64,000 nt of DNA from 34-65-8 sp963529855 (GTDB taxonomy: Bacteria > Pseudomonadota > Alphaproteobacteria > Sphingomonadales > Sphingomonadaceae). Positions 34,438-47,280 of the stretch are shown piece after piece (positions within the stretch are counted from its first letter, which is position 1; each line of letters starts with the position of its first letter). A program made the position numbers and the translations under genes. The stretch is taken from NCBI GenBank assembly GCA_963529855.1, contig CAURZK010000003.1, forward strand, positions 1 through 64,000, written 5' to 3'. The notes under the pieces are model-generated. The model saw nothing but the letters and a program-made list of their open reading frames with translations. It was not told where the DNA came from and did no database searches.

Positions 34438-35897
34438 GCGCCTCTCCTCAATGCCGCGTACGGGGTGTGAACCGCGGCTTCATGGCGCATGGGACGGACT
34501 AGCGCAACGCGCCCGAACGTGCCGCTACGGCTTGGCGGTTCGGGGCGCGGATGGCCCTGCGGCCCGCGCCGATTGCGCCGGGGCCGGTCGAGCGAATCAA
34601 CCCGGCGGCACCATGTCCACAGTGCGATCTGCAAACCGACCAGCATCAGTATGAACGGCTGGTAGGCAATGCCTTGGAACAACGATCCGACCAGATAGAC
34701 GATCTGCGCCATCTGCAGGGCGCTGGCGAGCGGCGCCTGCCATTGCTGGCCGGGCGCGTCACGATCGCGCCAACCGCGGCGGATGCGCTCCATCTGCCAC
34801 AGGCCAAGCGCGTGGAGCCACAGCCACAGGATCAGCCCCGGCCACCCCTGTTCGCCCAGCATTTCGAAGACGGCGGAATGGTAGGCGCGCCCTTCGTCGA
34901 CCACGTCGACATATTCCACAGCCACGCTGCCAGTGCCCTCTTCCTTAACCGGCATCTTGTAGGTGAAGCGATTGCCGCGATAAGCGTCGAACCCGCCGCC
35001 CATGGGATTTTCAGCGACATAGTCCAGCGTCCACGTCCAGACGGCGACCCGGGTGGATGCCGACTGGTCTTCCTCGTGCCCGGCGATCAGGCCCATGCGC
35101 TCGTAATAGCTTTGCGGCAGGAATGGCGCCGCAACCATGACCAGGGCCGCGCCGGCAAACATGAACGCAAACCGCCGTTTGACGTCGCGCAGCGCCAGCA
35201 CGCCAAGAACTGCCAGCGCAAGCAGCCCGGTCCGCGCCTCCGTTCCCACGGGCACCAGCAGGCAAGCGAAGATCAGCGCATAGGCGAACCACCTGACCCG
35301 CCAATCCGGCGGGAAGACGGTGCCGTGGCGGGTGAACCACAGGATCAGCGGGATGATCGCGATCGCCACGGTCGACAGGGTCGAGCTTTCGTAGATCCCT
35401 GAATTGTCGTTGACGAAGAAATAGAGGCTTTCGTAGCCCCCGCCGCCAAGGGCAGTCTTCATCCCTGCCGAAATGATGATTGCCCCAGCAGTCAGCACCA
35501 TGACCAGCGCCGCGCTCTCGATCCGCAGCCGCGTCGTCAGCGTCAGCGGCAGGAAAATGGCAAAGACCAGGGCTTTCCACACCCAGTCCCATTTCACCTG
35601 CGCATCGACCGGGAAATCGGCGTTCATCGTGGTCCAGGCGCAGTAGAGCAGCAGGGCGAGCAGGATGCCCTGCCGCAGGGTGAACCGCGTCCCCTTCTTC
35701 GTGTCGGTCAGGATCCAGCCGGCGAACGCGGCGCAGAACGCGATCAGCGAGATCGGCAGCATCGGCGTCAGCGTCCAGCCGATCTTCTGCGGTCCCAGGA
35801 TGTCGATGTAGAGGTAGGCCAGCACCCACACGAACGGGCGCCGCAGGCCTGCCAGCAGGAACGCCGCGACAAACAGGAACAGCGCCAGATCAAGCAT
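34434..35897 (-). CDS. O-antigen-ligase-like protein, exosortase-A-associated type
   Basis: This 486-residue membrane protein has about ten helices. It starts MLDLALFLFVAAFLLAGLRRPFVWVLAYLYIDILGPQKIGW and matches, from memory, the putative O-glycosylation ligases that accompany exosortase A systems. The large periplasmic loop near residues 290-370 holds RVAVWTWTLDYVAENPMGGGFDAYRGN and a His in RAYHSAVFEMLGEQGWPGL, the ligase signature. The start overlaps a 40-codon ORF by 8 nt. The divergent neighbour is a glycosyltransferase of the same association. The C-terminal tail is Arg-rich and cytoplasmic. Confidence 0.88.
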   Translation of the reverse strand: MLDLALFLFVAAFLLAGLRRPFVWVLAYLYIDILGPQKIGWTLTPMLPISLIAFCAAFAGWILTDTKKGTRFTLRQGILLALLLYCAWTTMNADFPVDAQVKWDWVWKALVFAIFLPLTLTTRLRIESAALVMVLTAGAIIISAGMKTALGGGGYESLYFFVNDNSGIYESSTLSTVAIAIIPLILWFTRHGTVFPPDWRVRWFAYALIFACLLVPVGTEARTGLLALAVLGVLALRDVKRRFAFMFAGAALVMVAAPFLPQSYYERMGLIAGHEEDQSASTRVAVWTWTLDYVAENPMGGGFDAYRGNRFTYKMPVKEEGTGSVAVEYVDVVDEGRAYHSAVFEMLGEQGWPGLILWLWLHALGLWQMERIRRGWRDRDAPGQQWQAPLASALQMAQIVYLVGSLFQGIAYQPFILMLVGLQIALWTWCRRVDSLDRPRRNRRGPQGHPRPEPPSRSGTFGRVALVRPMRHEAAVHTPYAALRRGA

Positions 35898-36012
35898 CGC
35901 TGCCCGGCTCCTCCGCCGCGGATTCGCGGTCGAGATCGTCGCGGCCGAGCAGGCGCACGACCGCGAGCGCGAGCAGGCCATGAATCAGAGCCAGAGCGAA
36001 ATAGTCGATCAT
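35890..36012 (-). CDS. 40-residue membrane ORF upstream of the O-ligase
   Basis: Reading from ATG at 36012 gives MIDYFALALIHGLLALAVVR then LLGRDDLDRESAAEEPGSDA. That is one clear transmembrane helix (residues 4-22), then an acidic tail. A GGGGATGAG stretch precedes the ATG. The stop codon lies inside the ligase start (8-nt overlap), the usual sign of translational coupling. It is too short for routine gene calling. It could be a genuine small partner of the ligase or a leader peptide. Confidence 0.6.
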   Translation of the reverse strand: MIDYFALALIHGLLALAVVRLLGRDDLDRESAAEEPGSDA

Positions 36013-36079
36013 CTCATCCCCGGCGCTAGCAGCGGGCGGTTGACCACCCGTTAAGCAAACCGTGGCAGACCTTTCGGCA

Positions 36080-37309
36080 ATGACCCGCGTGCTGCACGTC
36101 CTCGACCATTCGCTGCCCCTTCACAGCGGTTACACCTTTCGCACCCGCGCAATCCTCAAGGCGCAGCAGGCGGCAGGGCTGGACGTGCGCGGAGTAACCG
36201 GGAACAAGCATTATGCGCCCGGGCCGGATGTCGAGGAGATCGACGGTCTGGTCTTTACCCGCAGCGCGCCGTCGGCCGGCGGCCCGGCGGGCCTGCGCGA
36301 ATGGCGCCAGATCGGCGCGCACGCAGCAGCCATCGACAAGGCCGTGCGCGAATGGCGCCCGGACGTGCTCCACGCCCACTCACCGGCACTATGCGGATTG
36401 GCAGCGCTGCGCGTCGCGCGCCGGCACGGATTGCCGCTGGTCTACGAAATCCGTGCGTTCTGGGAAGACGCGGCGGTCGGCAACCTGGAAGGGCGCGAGG
36501 GTTCGTTGAAATATCGGTTGACCCGCGCGCTGGAAAACCATGTCGTGGGTGCAGCGGATGCAGTCTTCACCATCTGCCATGGCCTGCGTGACGACCTGAT
36601 CGCGCGCGGTTTCCCGGGCGACCGGATCGGGGTTTCGCCCAATGGCGTCGACTTGTCGCTGTTCGGGGAACCCGCGACCCGCGAACCGGCACTGGCCAGG
36701 GAAATTGGGCTTGGCGACGGACCGGTGATCGGGTTCATCGGCAGTTTCTACGACTACGAGGGGCTCGATGACCTGATCGCTGCCCTTCCCCTGCTTCGCG
36801 AGCGCATTCCGCATGCCCAATTGCTGCTCGTCGGCGGAGGGCCGATGGAAGGCGCGCTTCACGCCCAGGCCGCGCAGTCGCCAGCAGCCGCCGCGATCCA
36901 TTTCGTCGGACGGGTCCCGCACCACGAGGTCGAACGCTATTACGCTCTGGTCGACGTGCTTGCCTATCCTCGCAAACGCAGCCGGCTGACCGACCTCGTC
37001 ACCCCGCTCAAACCGCTCGAAGCGATGGCCCAGCGACGCATCGTGGCGGCAAGCGACGTCGGCGGCCACCGCGAACTGATCGACGATGGCATTACCGGCG
37101 CGCTGTTTCCCGCCGATGATCCGGCGGCCTGCGCCACTGCAATAGCCGACCTCATCGACCGCCGCCCCCATTGGGACAGCATTCGCGACGCGGCCCGCCG
37201 CGCGGTCGGCCTGAACCATGATTGGTTGCACAATGTTCGTCGTTATCAAGACGTTTACCATCAGCTGATAGCTCGTGGCGGTGAAGGAGACCTGTCGGCC
37301 GCCGCCTGA
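36080..37309 (+). CDS. Glycosyltransferase (GT4), exosortase-A-associated type
   Basis: This 409-residue GT-B enzyme starts MTRVLHVLDHSLPLHSGYTFRTRAIL, which matches the exosortase-A-linked GT4 group; a GTG at 36062 would add six residues. The N-terminal domain contains DVLHAHSPALCGLAAL; the C-terminal Rossmann half has IGFIGSFYDYEGLDDLIAALPLL and the donor-binding KPLEAMAQRRIVAASDVGGHRELI motif. It probably adds a sugar in an exopolysaccharide path. It faces away from the ligase gene across 67 nt. The rest of an exosortase cluster (XrtA, PEP-CTERM proteins, chain-length genes) is not in the window. Confidence 0.9.
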   Translation: MTRVLHVLDHSLPLHSGYTFRTRAILKAQQAAGLDVRGVTGNKHYAPGPDVEEIDGLVFTRSAPSAGGPAGLREWRQIGAHAAAIDKAVREWRPDVLHAHSPALCGLAALRVARRHGLPLVYEIRAFWEDAAVGNLEGREGSLKYRLTRALENHVVGAADAVFTICHGLRDDLIARGFPGDRIGVSPNGVDLSLFGEPATREPALAREIGLGDGPVIGFIGSFYDYEGLDDLIAALPLLRERIPHAQLLLVGGGPMEGALHAQAAQSPAAAAIHFVGRVPHHEVERYYALVDVLAYPRKRSRLTDLVTPLKPLEAMAQRRIVAASDVGGHRELIDDGITGALFPADDPAACATAIADLIDRRPHWDSIRDAARRAVGLNHDWLHNVRRYQDVYHQLIARGGEGDLSAAA

Positions 37310-37346
37310 AGCGCGACCGGGGTCTCCGCCAACGGGGGCTTGAGAC

Positions 37347-38927
37347 GTGAAATCCACCAGCAGAACCGCACCGGCACGGCATGGTTCGATCAGCGCGCAC
37401 CCGCTGTTTCCCGCGATCGTGGCGCTGTGGTTCGCCGCGTTGCTGGGGATCGGCAGCCTGATCCTGCCCGTTACCATGTTCGACCGCCTGGCTGCGGCCA
37501 GCGGCGATGTATCGCTGGCGATGACCCTGCGCAGCGCGATTGCTTTGACCGCAGCGGTGAGCGGCGCAGCCCTCGGCCTTCTGCTGGCACGCAAGGTTGC
37601 GGCGAGCGGCCGCCAGGCGCGCCCGGCCCGCGGCCGCAACGACGCAACGAAACGGCCTATCTCCGCGCTCGAAGAACTTGGCCCGGAAGGTTTCGACGAG
37701 CCTTTCGCCGAAGAAGCCCCCCGCGCGCCATCCCCCGAACCTATTCCCGGGCGGCGCCGCCCCCTGTCGGTCACCGACGAAAGCGGGCCGAGCGAGTTTC
37801 TCGATCACGCCCCCTTGCCGGGCAAAGCCGGGGCATTCGACATCATCACCGAAGACGAATATGTACAGGAGGACGACGCCTTGGAGCTCGGTGAATTCGC
37901 GCAGGATGCGCATGGCGCTTTCAACCCATCCGCGCACCAGGCTGCCGACGTGCGTTTCGGAAGCGAATCCCTGAGCAACGCGATGGCCGACGATATGGCT
38001 GGCGAAGCGCAGCAGCTGCCGCGCCAGACGATCCTGCGCCAGGTGCGCGAGGCGATCGATCAGCCCGCGGCTGCCCCGTTTTCCGCCCCGGCCGCAATGC
38101 CGGAGCCAACGCCGGAGCACATTCCGGTACCGACACCGGTGCCAGCGCCCCGTGCAAGCTTCGGCATGCCCCAGCCGGTGGTCGCGCCCCCGCCCATCGA
38201 ACACCACGAGGAACCGGCGCCCGCAGCCGTTACCGCTCCGGCCCCGGAGCCCATGTCCGCCACCACGCAGCGTCCGCTGGCCGAGCTGGGCATGGTCGAA
38301 CTGGTGGAGCGATTCGCCCTGTCGCTGCAACGCGCCGCGACCCCGGTTGTGGCCGCATCGCACGCACATGCCCCCTTTTCAGCGGAAGCCGTCGAAAGCT
38401 TCCCGCCAGAAGACGACGCGCCCGAACCGGCCCCCACTGCGCCGCCCGCCCCGGTGATACCCGCGGCGCTTCGCCCGATTTCGTTCACCGACGACATTCA
38501 TGACGAAAGCGACGACGAGTACGGGCTGGCGCTGCCGATCGGTCTCGCCCCCTCGCCTTTCGCGGCACCCGCGGCCCCGCTTGCACAAGTCGATGCCGGG
38601 GATGCGGTGGACGACGAGGACGACGGGTTCGCCTCCCTCCTTGCCATGCGGAGCAAGCTGGGCCAGGCGCGCGAGGCCGTGCGGGTCGACGATGAGCAGG
38701 CAGGCGACGATTTCGAACCGGTCGTGACCTTCCCGGGGCAGGAGGCGCGCCGTGCGTCTCCCGCACCCGATGGACCGTCGCGGGATGCCGGGTTCCGCGC
38801 ACAGCCGGATTTCTCGCGGCCAGCACCATTTACTTCGCCCCTGCCGCGCGCCGGCAACCCGGCGGCAACCGAGGCGGCGCTGCGCGACGCCCTGTCGAAG
38901 CTGCAGCGGATCAGCGGCGCGGCCTGA
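37347..38927 (+). CDS. Large Pro/Ala-rich membrane-anchored protein of unknown function
   Basis: This 526-residue protein has two N-terminal membrane helices (residues 19-41 and 62-80) and a long cytoplasmic or periplasmic part of low complexity, rich in Pro, Ala, Glu and Asp, with short ordered islands such as LAELGMVELVERFALSLQRA near residue 315 and DEDDGFASLLAMRSKLGQAREAVRV near 430. The C-terminus ends in a helix (ATEAALRDALSKLQRISGAA). It follows the glycosyltransferase by 37 nt and is closed by a strong terminator, so it is likely the last gene of that unit. Not recognised. The islands look like binding motifs on a disordered scaffold. Confidence 0.8.
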   Translation: MKSTSRTAPARHGSISAHPLFPAIVALWFAALLGIGSLILPVTMFDRLAAASGDVSLAMTLRSAIALTAAVSGAALGLLLARKVAASGRQARPARGRNDATKRPISALEELGPEGFDEPFAEEAPRAPSPEPIPGRRRPLSVTDESGPSEFLDHAPLPGKAGAFDIITEDEYVQEDDALELGEFAQDAHGAFNPSAHQAADVRFGSESLSNAMADDMAGEAQQLPRQTILRQVREAIDQPAAAPFSAPAAMPEPTPEHIPVPTPVPAPRASFGMPQPVVAPPPIEHHEEPAPAAVTAPAPEPMSATTQRPLAELGMVELVERFALSLQRAATPVVAASHAHAPFSAEAVESFPPEDDAPEPAPTAPPAPVIPAALRPISFTDDIHDESDDEYGLALPIGLAPSPFAAPAAPLAQVDAGDAVDDEDDGFASLLAMRSKLGQAREAVRVDDEQAGDDFEPVVTFPGQEARRASPAPDGPSRDAGFRAQPDFSRPAPFTSPLPRAGNPAATEAALRDALSKLQRISGAA

Positions 38928-38962
38928 CGCACACGGTCCAATAACACCGGCAACACCTTGTG

Positions 38963-38995
38963 CCGGCCCCGGTGACGGGGCCGGCCTTTTTCTTC
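38963..38995 (+). terminator. Strong Rho-independent terminator
   Basis: CCGGCCCCG (38963-38971) pairs perfectly with CGGGGCCGG (38976-38984) around a GTGA loop, followed by CCTTTTTCTTC. It separates the glycan unit from gltB. Confidence 0.92.
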
Positions 38996-39205
38996 GATCC
39001 CCTGCGGTAAAGCCCTGCAATCCTATTCATTGCGGGGGGACGGGCGAAGTTTGCCTTCGCATTTGCAAAAATCATTTCATGTCGCCATGACGCTCCTCCG
39101 CGCTACATTTACTGCGCGTTGCGGCTGTCGCTGCCGCGCTTCATTGCCCGTGGCGGCCCAGACGGGGCCCGCCGGCCGGGCACCGGACAGAGCGGGGAAT
39201 GGTGA

Positions 39206-43846
<4,641 letters not shown>

Positions 43847-43856
43847 GGGTCAGCAC

Positions 43857-45293
43857 ATGGGCAAGGAAACCGGCTTCCTCGAACTCGACCGCGCGGATCG
43901 CGGTTATCTCGATCCCGCGGAACGGGTGAAGAACTACCAGGAATTCACCGTGCCGCTGGCGGAAGACAAGCTGCGCGCGCAGGCGAGCCGGTGCATGAAT
44001 TGCGGCATTCCGTATTGTCACAACGGTTGCCCGGTGAACAACCTGATCCCCGACTGGAATCACCTGGTTTACGAAGCGGACTGGAAGAACGCACTCCACC
44101 AGTTGCATTCGACCAACAATTTCCCCGAGTTCACCGGCCGGGTCTGCCCTGCCCCGTGCGAGGCGGCGTGCACGCTGAACATCATCGACCAGCCGGTGAC
44201 GATCAAGTCGATCGAGTGCGCGATCGTCGACCGCGGGTGGAAGGAGGGCTGGATCAAGCCGCAAGTGCCCGAACGCCAGACCGGCAAGTCGGTCGCGGTG
44301 ATCGGTTCCGGCCCGGCAGGCCTCGCCTGCGCGCAGCAACTGGCGCGGGCAGGCCATGCCGTGACAGTGTTCGAGCGCGAGGACCGGATCGGCGGCCTGC
44401 TGCGTTACGGCATACCCGACTTCAAGATGGAAAAGCACCTCATCAACCGGCGGGCGGTGCAGATGGAAGCCGAAGGGGTGACCTTCAAGACGAGCGCCGA
44501 GGTGGGCGTCGAGGTGAGTTTCCGCGCGCTGCGCGAGAATTTCGACGCGGTCGTGCTGGCCGGCGGCGCGGAGGAGCCGCGGCGGCTCGACATACCGGGC
44601 GCCGAACTGCCCGGCGTGCGGCTGGCGATGGAATTCCTGACCCAGCAGAACAAGCGCGTGGCGGGCGACGACGAGGTCCGCGCCGCGCCGCGCGGTTCGC
44701 TGACCGCCACTGGCAAGCACGTGATCGTGATCGGCGGCGGTGATACCGGATCGGACTGCGTAGGCACGAGTAACCGGCAGGGCGCGAAAAGCGTGACCCA
44801 GCTGGAAATCATGCCGCAGCCCCCGGAAAAGGAAAACAAGGCGCTGACCTGGCCGGACTGGCCACTGAAACTGCGCACGTCCTCCAGCCACGAAGAAGGC
44901 GTGGAGCGCGACTGGTCGGTCATGGCCAAGCGGGTCGTTGGCGAAGGCGGCGAGACTACCGGGCTGGAATGCGTGCGCCTGAAGTGGGATGGCGGCAGTT
45001 TCGAGGAAATGCCCGGCAGCGAGTTCACCCTGCCCGCCGACCTCATCCTGTTGGCAATGGGCTTTACCGGCCCCCGGCGGCGCGGCCTGCTCGACCGGGC
45101 CGGGGTCGAGCTCGACGCGCGCGGCAATGTCGCGGCGAACGTGCGCGACTACGCCACCAGCGAGGGCGGCGTCTTCGCGTGCGGCGACATGCGGCGCGGG
45201 CAGAGCCTGGTCGTCTGGGCAATTCGCGAAGGCCGGCAGTGCGCGCGCGCCGTGGACGAGGCGCTGATGGGTGTGTCCGAACTGCCGCGCTGA
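43857..45293 (+). CDS. gltD: Glutamate synthase (NADPH) small subunit
   Basis: This 478-residue flavoprotein passes electrons from NADPH to the large subunit. The N-terminal 4Fe-4S-binding Cys are in ASRCMNCGIPYCHNGCPVNNLIPDW and FTGRVCPAPCEAACTL. The FAD site is VAVIGSGPAGLACAQQLARAGH near residue 150, and the NADPH site is HVIVIGGGDTGSDCVGTS near 288. The C-terminal FACGDMRRGQSLVVWAIREGRQCARAVDEAL is canonical. It pairs with gltB directly upstream, and the start at 43857 has an AAGGG site. Confidence 0.98.
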   Translation: MGKETGFLELDRADRGYLDPAERVKNYQEFTVPLAEDKLRAQASRCMNCGIPYCHNGCPVNNLIPDWNHLVYEADWKNALHQLHSTNNFPEFTGRVCPAPCEAACTLNIIDQPVTIKSIECAIVDRGWKEGWIKPQVPERQTGKSVAVIGSGPAGLACAQQLARAGHAVTVFEREDRIGGLLRYGIPDFKMEKHLINRRAVQMEAEGVTFKTSAEVGVEVSFRALRENFDAVVLAGGAEEPRRLDIPGAELPGVRLAMEFLTQQNKRVAGDDEVRAAPRGSLTATGKHVIVIGGGDTGSDCVGTSNRQGAKSVTQLEIMPQPPEKENKALTWPDWPLKLRTSSSHEEGVERDWSVMAKRVVGEGGETTGLECVRLKWDGGSFEEMPGSEFTLPADLILLAMGFTGPRRRGLLDRAGVELDARGNVAANVRDYATSEGGVFACGDMRRGQSLVVWAIREGRQCARAVDEALMGVSELPR

Positions 45294-45447
45294 AGCGGCC
45301 TTGCGATCCCAACTTCCCCATCCGTCTTGAAAGGCAACCGGGATTGGGGGATGTTCCGCCTGCGGGAGTGGGTCGCGCAAGATTGAGTCATTCGGGGAGA
45401 CGCAGCGAAAACCGGGCTTGATGCCTTGCGTTTTCGTGCATGGGGCA

Positions 45448-46713
45448 ATGAAACCTTCGGCCGTCGCACATTTACGCGTGGCGCAGATCGCGCTCGCAGC
45501 CCTGCCCTGGTGCGCCGCCGCGCCTGCGCTTGCCAGCGATACACCGCCAGCACCCGCCGTCGCTGCCGTTTCGGGCGATGCGCCTGAGGCCGTGCCCGCA
45601 CCGGCCGCACCACGCGCTGCCAAGCCGGTCGGCGCGCGCTTCGTCTGGTCGCATTTTGCGGACCTGCCGGTTGCGGGCGATGCGGAATCCAAGCTGCGTT
45701 ACGGCGGGAAGATCGACATGTTCGTCGATGTCCCGGGCAGCACCATCGGCCTCGACGATTCCGTCCGCTTGCATGTCCAGCCCGAATTCAAATACGGCGA
45801 GAGCGCCAATGGCACCATCGGCCTGCTGCCGACGAACTCGCAGCTGTTTTATCCGGGTCCCGGCGAGGCGTTCGACATTTCCGCCAGCATTTCCAAGACC
45901 TGGAACAGCGGCACCAGCCTGACTGTCGGGAAGATCAATCTGCTGTCGCTGGCGGAACACGTGCCGGTGCTGGGCGGCGGCGGGCACGAGGGGTTCCAGA
46001 ACCTCGCCATGGCACTGCCGCCCACCGCGATCGTCCCGGGATCGATCACCGGCGCGATGCTGAATGTCCCGACCAAGACTGCGCATTACCGCCTGTGGGT
46101 GTTCGATGCCCGTTCGCAGTCGCGCAAGACGGGGTTCGAGGATCCGTTCGGCGAAGGTGTCGCGGCGCTGGGCGCGGTCACGGTACCGGTTCGGATCGCC
46201 GGACGCCGCAGCTACGTGTCCGCCCGGGTCGTTGCCTCTACCCGGAGCACGATTGCCACCGCTGCCCTGCCGCCGGTTCTTATCCCGGCGCCGGGCTCCG
46301 GCTTCGGCGAGCGCAAGGGCGAGTTCGCCGGTGTCCTCAGCCTCTACCACTATGTCGCGGAATACCCCGAAGCGCCTGGGTCAGGCATAGCGCTGTTCGG
46401 CCAGGTGTTTGCGTCCAACGGCGATCCGACTTTCCTCGATCGCAGCGCCTTCGCTGGAGTGATCGGCAATCCGCGCGCCCGACCGCGCGACAAGTTCGGC
46501 TTTGCCTGGTTCCGCTATTCACTGACCGATTCGCTGGTAAGGGCGCTCGCCAGCCGCGTCCCGCTGGAGGATGAGGAGGGGATCGAGGCGTTCTACACCC
46601 TGGCAGTCGCAAAGCCGGTGCGGGTCACTGCCAGCGTCCAGGTGATCGACAGCGCGGTCGCCGTGCGCGAAACCGGCGTGGTTGCCGGTCTGCGCCTGTC
46701 CACCAGGTTCTAG
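45448..46713 (+). CDS. OprB-like carbohydrate porin
   Basis: This protein of about 421 residues starts at 45448 (MKPSAVAHLRVAQIALAALP, signal cleaved after ALAS); in-frame ATG 45421 and TTG 45418 give slightly longer versions. After a Pro/Ala linker, the body alternates short amphipathic strands (SVRLHVQPEFKYGES, FDISASISKTWNSGTSLTVGKINLLSL) and ends in the aromatic LRLSTRF, an outer-membrane beta-barrel signature. EGFQNLAMALPPTAIVPG and KFGFAWFRYSLTD recall the OprB family. It likely admits sugars. It stands alone between gltD and the Fur-type gene. Confidence 0.8.
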   Translation: MKPSAVAHLRVAQIALAALPWCAAAPALASDTPPAPAVAAVSGDAPEAVPAPAAPRAAKPVGARFVWSHFADLPVAGDAESKLRYGGKIDMFVDVPGSTIGLDDSVRLHVQPEFKYGESANGTIGLLPTNSQLFYPGPGEAFDISASISKTWNSGTSLTVGKINLLSLAEHVPVLGGGGHEGFQNLAMALPPTAIVPGSITGAMLNVPTKTAHYRLWVFDARSQSRKTGFEDPFGEGVAALGAVTVPVRIAGRRSYVSARVVASTRSTIATAALPPVLIPAPGSGFGERKGEFAGVLSLYHYVAEYPEAPGSGIALFGQVFASNGDPTFLDRSAFAGVIGNPRARPRDKFGFAWFRYSLTDSLVRALASRVPLEDEEGIEAFYTLAVAKPVRVTASVQVIDSAVAVRETGVVAGLRLSTRF

Positions 46714-46765
46714 CGTTTTCCGGGCGTCTCCACGCGCCAGTGGCAAACGGTCTTCGCGCGGCGTA

Positions 46766-46773
46766 TATAACAT
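46766..46773 (+). promoter_or_regulatory. Possible Zur half-site / -10 region
   Basis: TATAACAT lies 2 nt before the regulator's start codon. It matches half of the alphaproteobacterial Zur palindrome as I remember it; the other half is not convincing. It might equally be a -10 box. Confidence 0.25.
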
Positions 46774-46775
46774 TC

Positions 46776-47237
46776 ATGCACAGCCATTCGCATCGAGAGC
46801 ATTCCGGGGCCGACCTGATCAGCGCGGCCGGGGCGGCGCTGACGTCCGCGGGGGAGCAGTGGACCGGCATGCGCCAGCTGGTGTTCGAGGAGCTGGCCCG
46901 GCACGAACGGCCCGCCTCCGCCTACGACATCGCCGACAACCTGTCGCGCGCACGCGGCAAGCGCGTGGCGCCCAACAGTGTCTACCGCATTCTCGACCTG
47001 TTCGTGGCCAACAACCTCGCCATGCGGGTCGAAAGCGCCAACGCCTATCTCGCCAACACCCACCCGGGGTGCGCGCATGACTGCATCTTCCTGGTCTGCG
47101 ACGATTGCGGCGAGGCGACCCATGTCGATCACGAAGGCGTCTCGCGCGAGGTGCGCGGCGTTGCCCAGGCGAGGTCTTTCGCCACGCGCCGCCCGATAAT
47201 CGAGGTTCGCGGCCTGTGCGGGGCATGCGCAAGATAA
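46776..47237 (+). CDS. Fur-family regulator, Zur-like
   Basis: This 153-residue regulator begins MHSHSHREHSGADLISAAG, with a His-rich N-terminus. The winged helix spans residues about 25-85 (EQWTGMRQLVFEELARHERPASAYDIADNL, then NSVYRILDLFVANNLAM). The structural zinc Cys pairs are CDDCG near residue 108 and CGACAR at the C-terminus. The absence of the Fur-type HHDH iron motif, and the HPGCAHDC segment, favour zinc sensing (Zur). No zinc-uptake genes are adjacent; dxs follows after a hairpin. Confidence 0.85.
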   Translation: MHSHSHREHSGADLISAAGAALTSAGEQWTGMRQLVFEELARHERPASAYDIADNLSRARGKRVAPNSVYRILDLFVANNLAMRVESANAYLANTHPGCAHDCIFLVCDDCGEATHVDHEGVSREVRGVAQARSFATRRPIIEVRGLCGACAR

Positions 47238-47251
47238 ACCGTTCATCGACA

Positions 47252-47279
47252 GCGCTGCTTCACCGCACTAAAGCAGCGC
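47252..47279 (+). promoter_or_regulatory. Hairpin abutting the dxs start codon
   Basis: GCGCTGCTT (47252-47260) and AAGCAGCGC (47271-47279) are perfect 9-bp arms with a 10-nt loop; only one base separates the stem from the dxs ATG. There is no GGAG-type ribosome site outside the stem, so the hairpin would cover the translation start. It could also help end the upstream regulator message, but no T run follows. Confidence 0.55.
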
Positions 47280-47280
47280 A

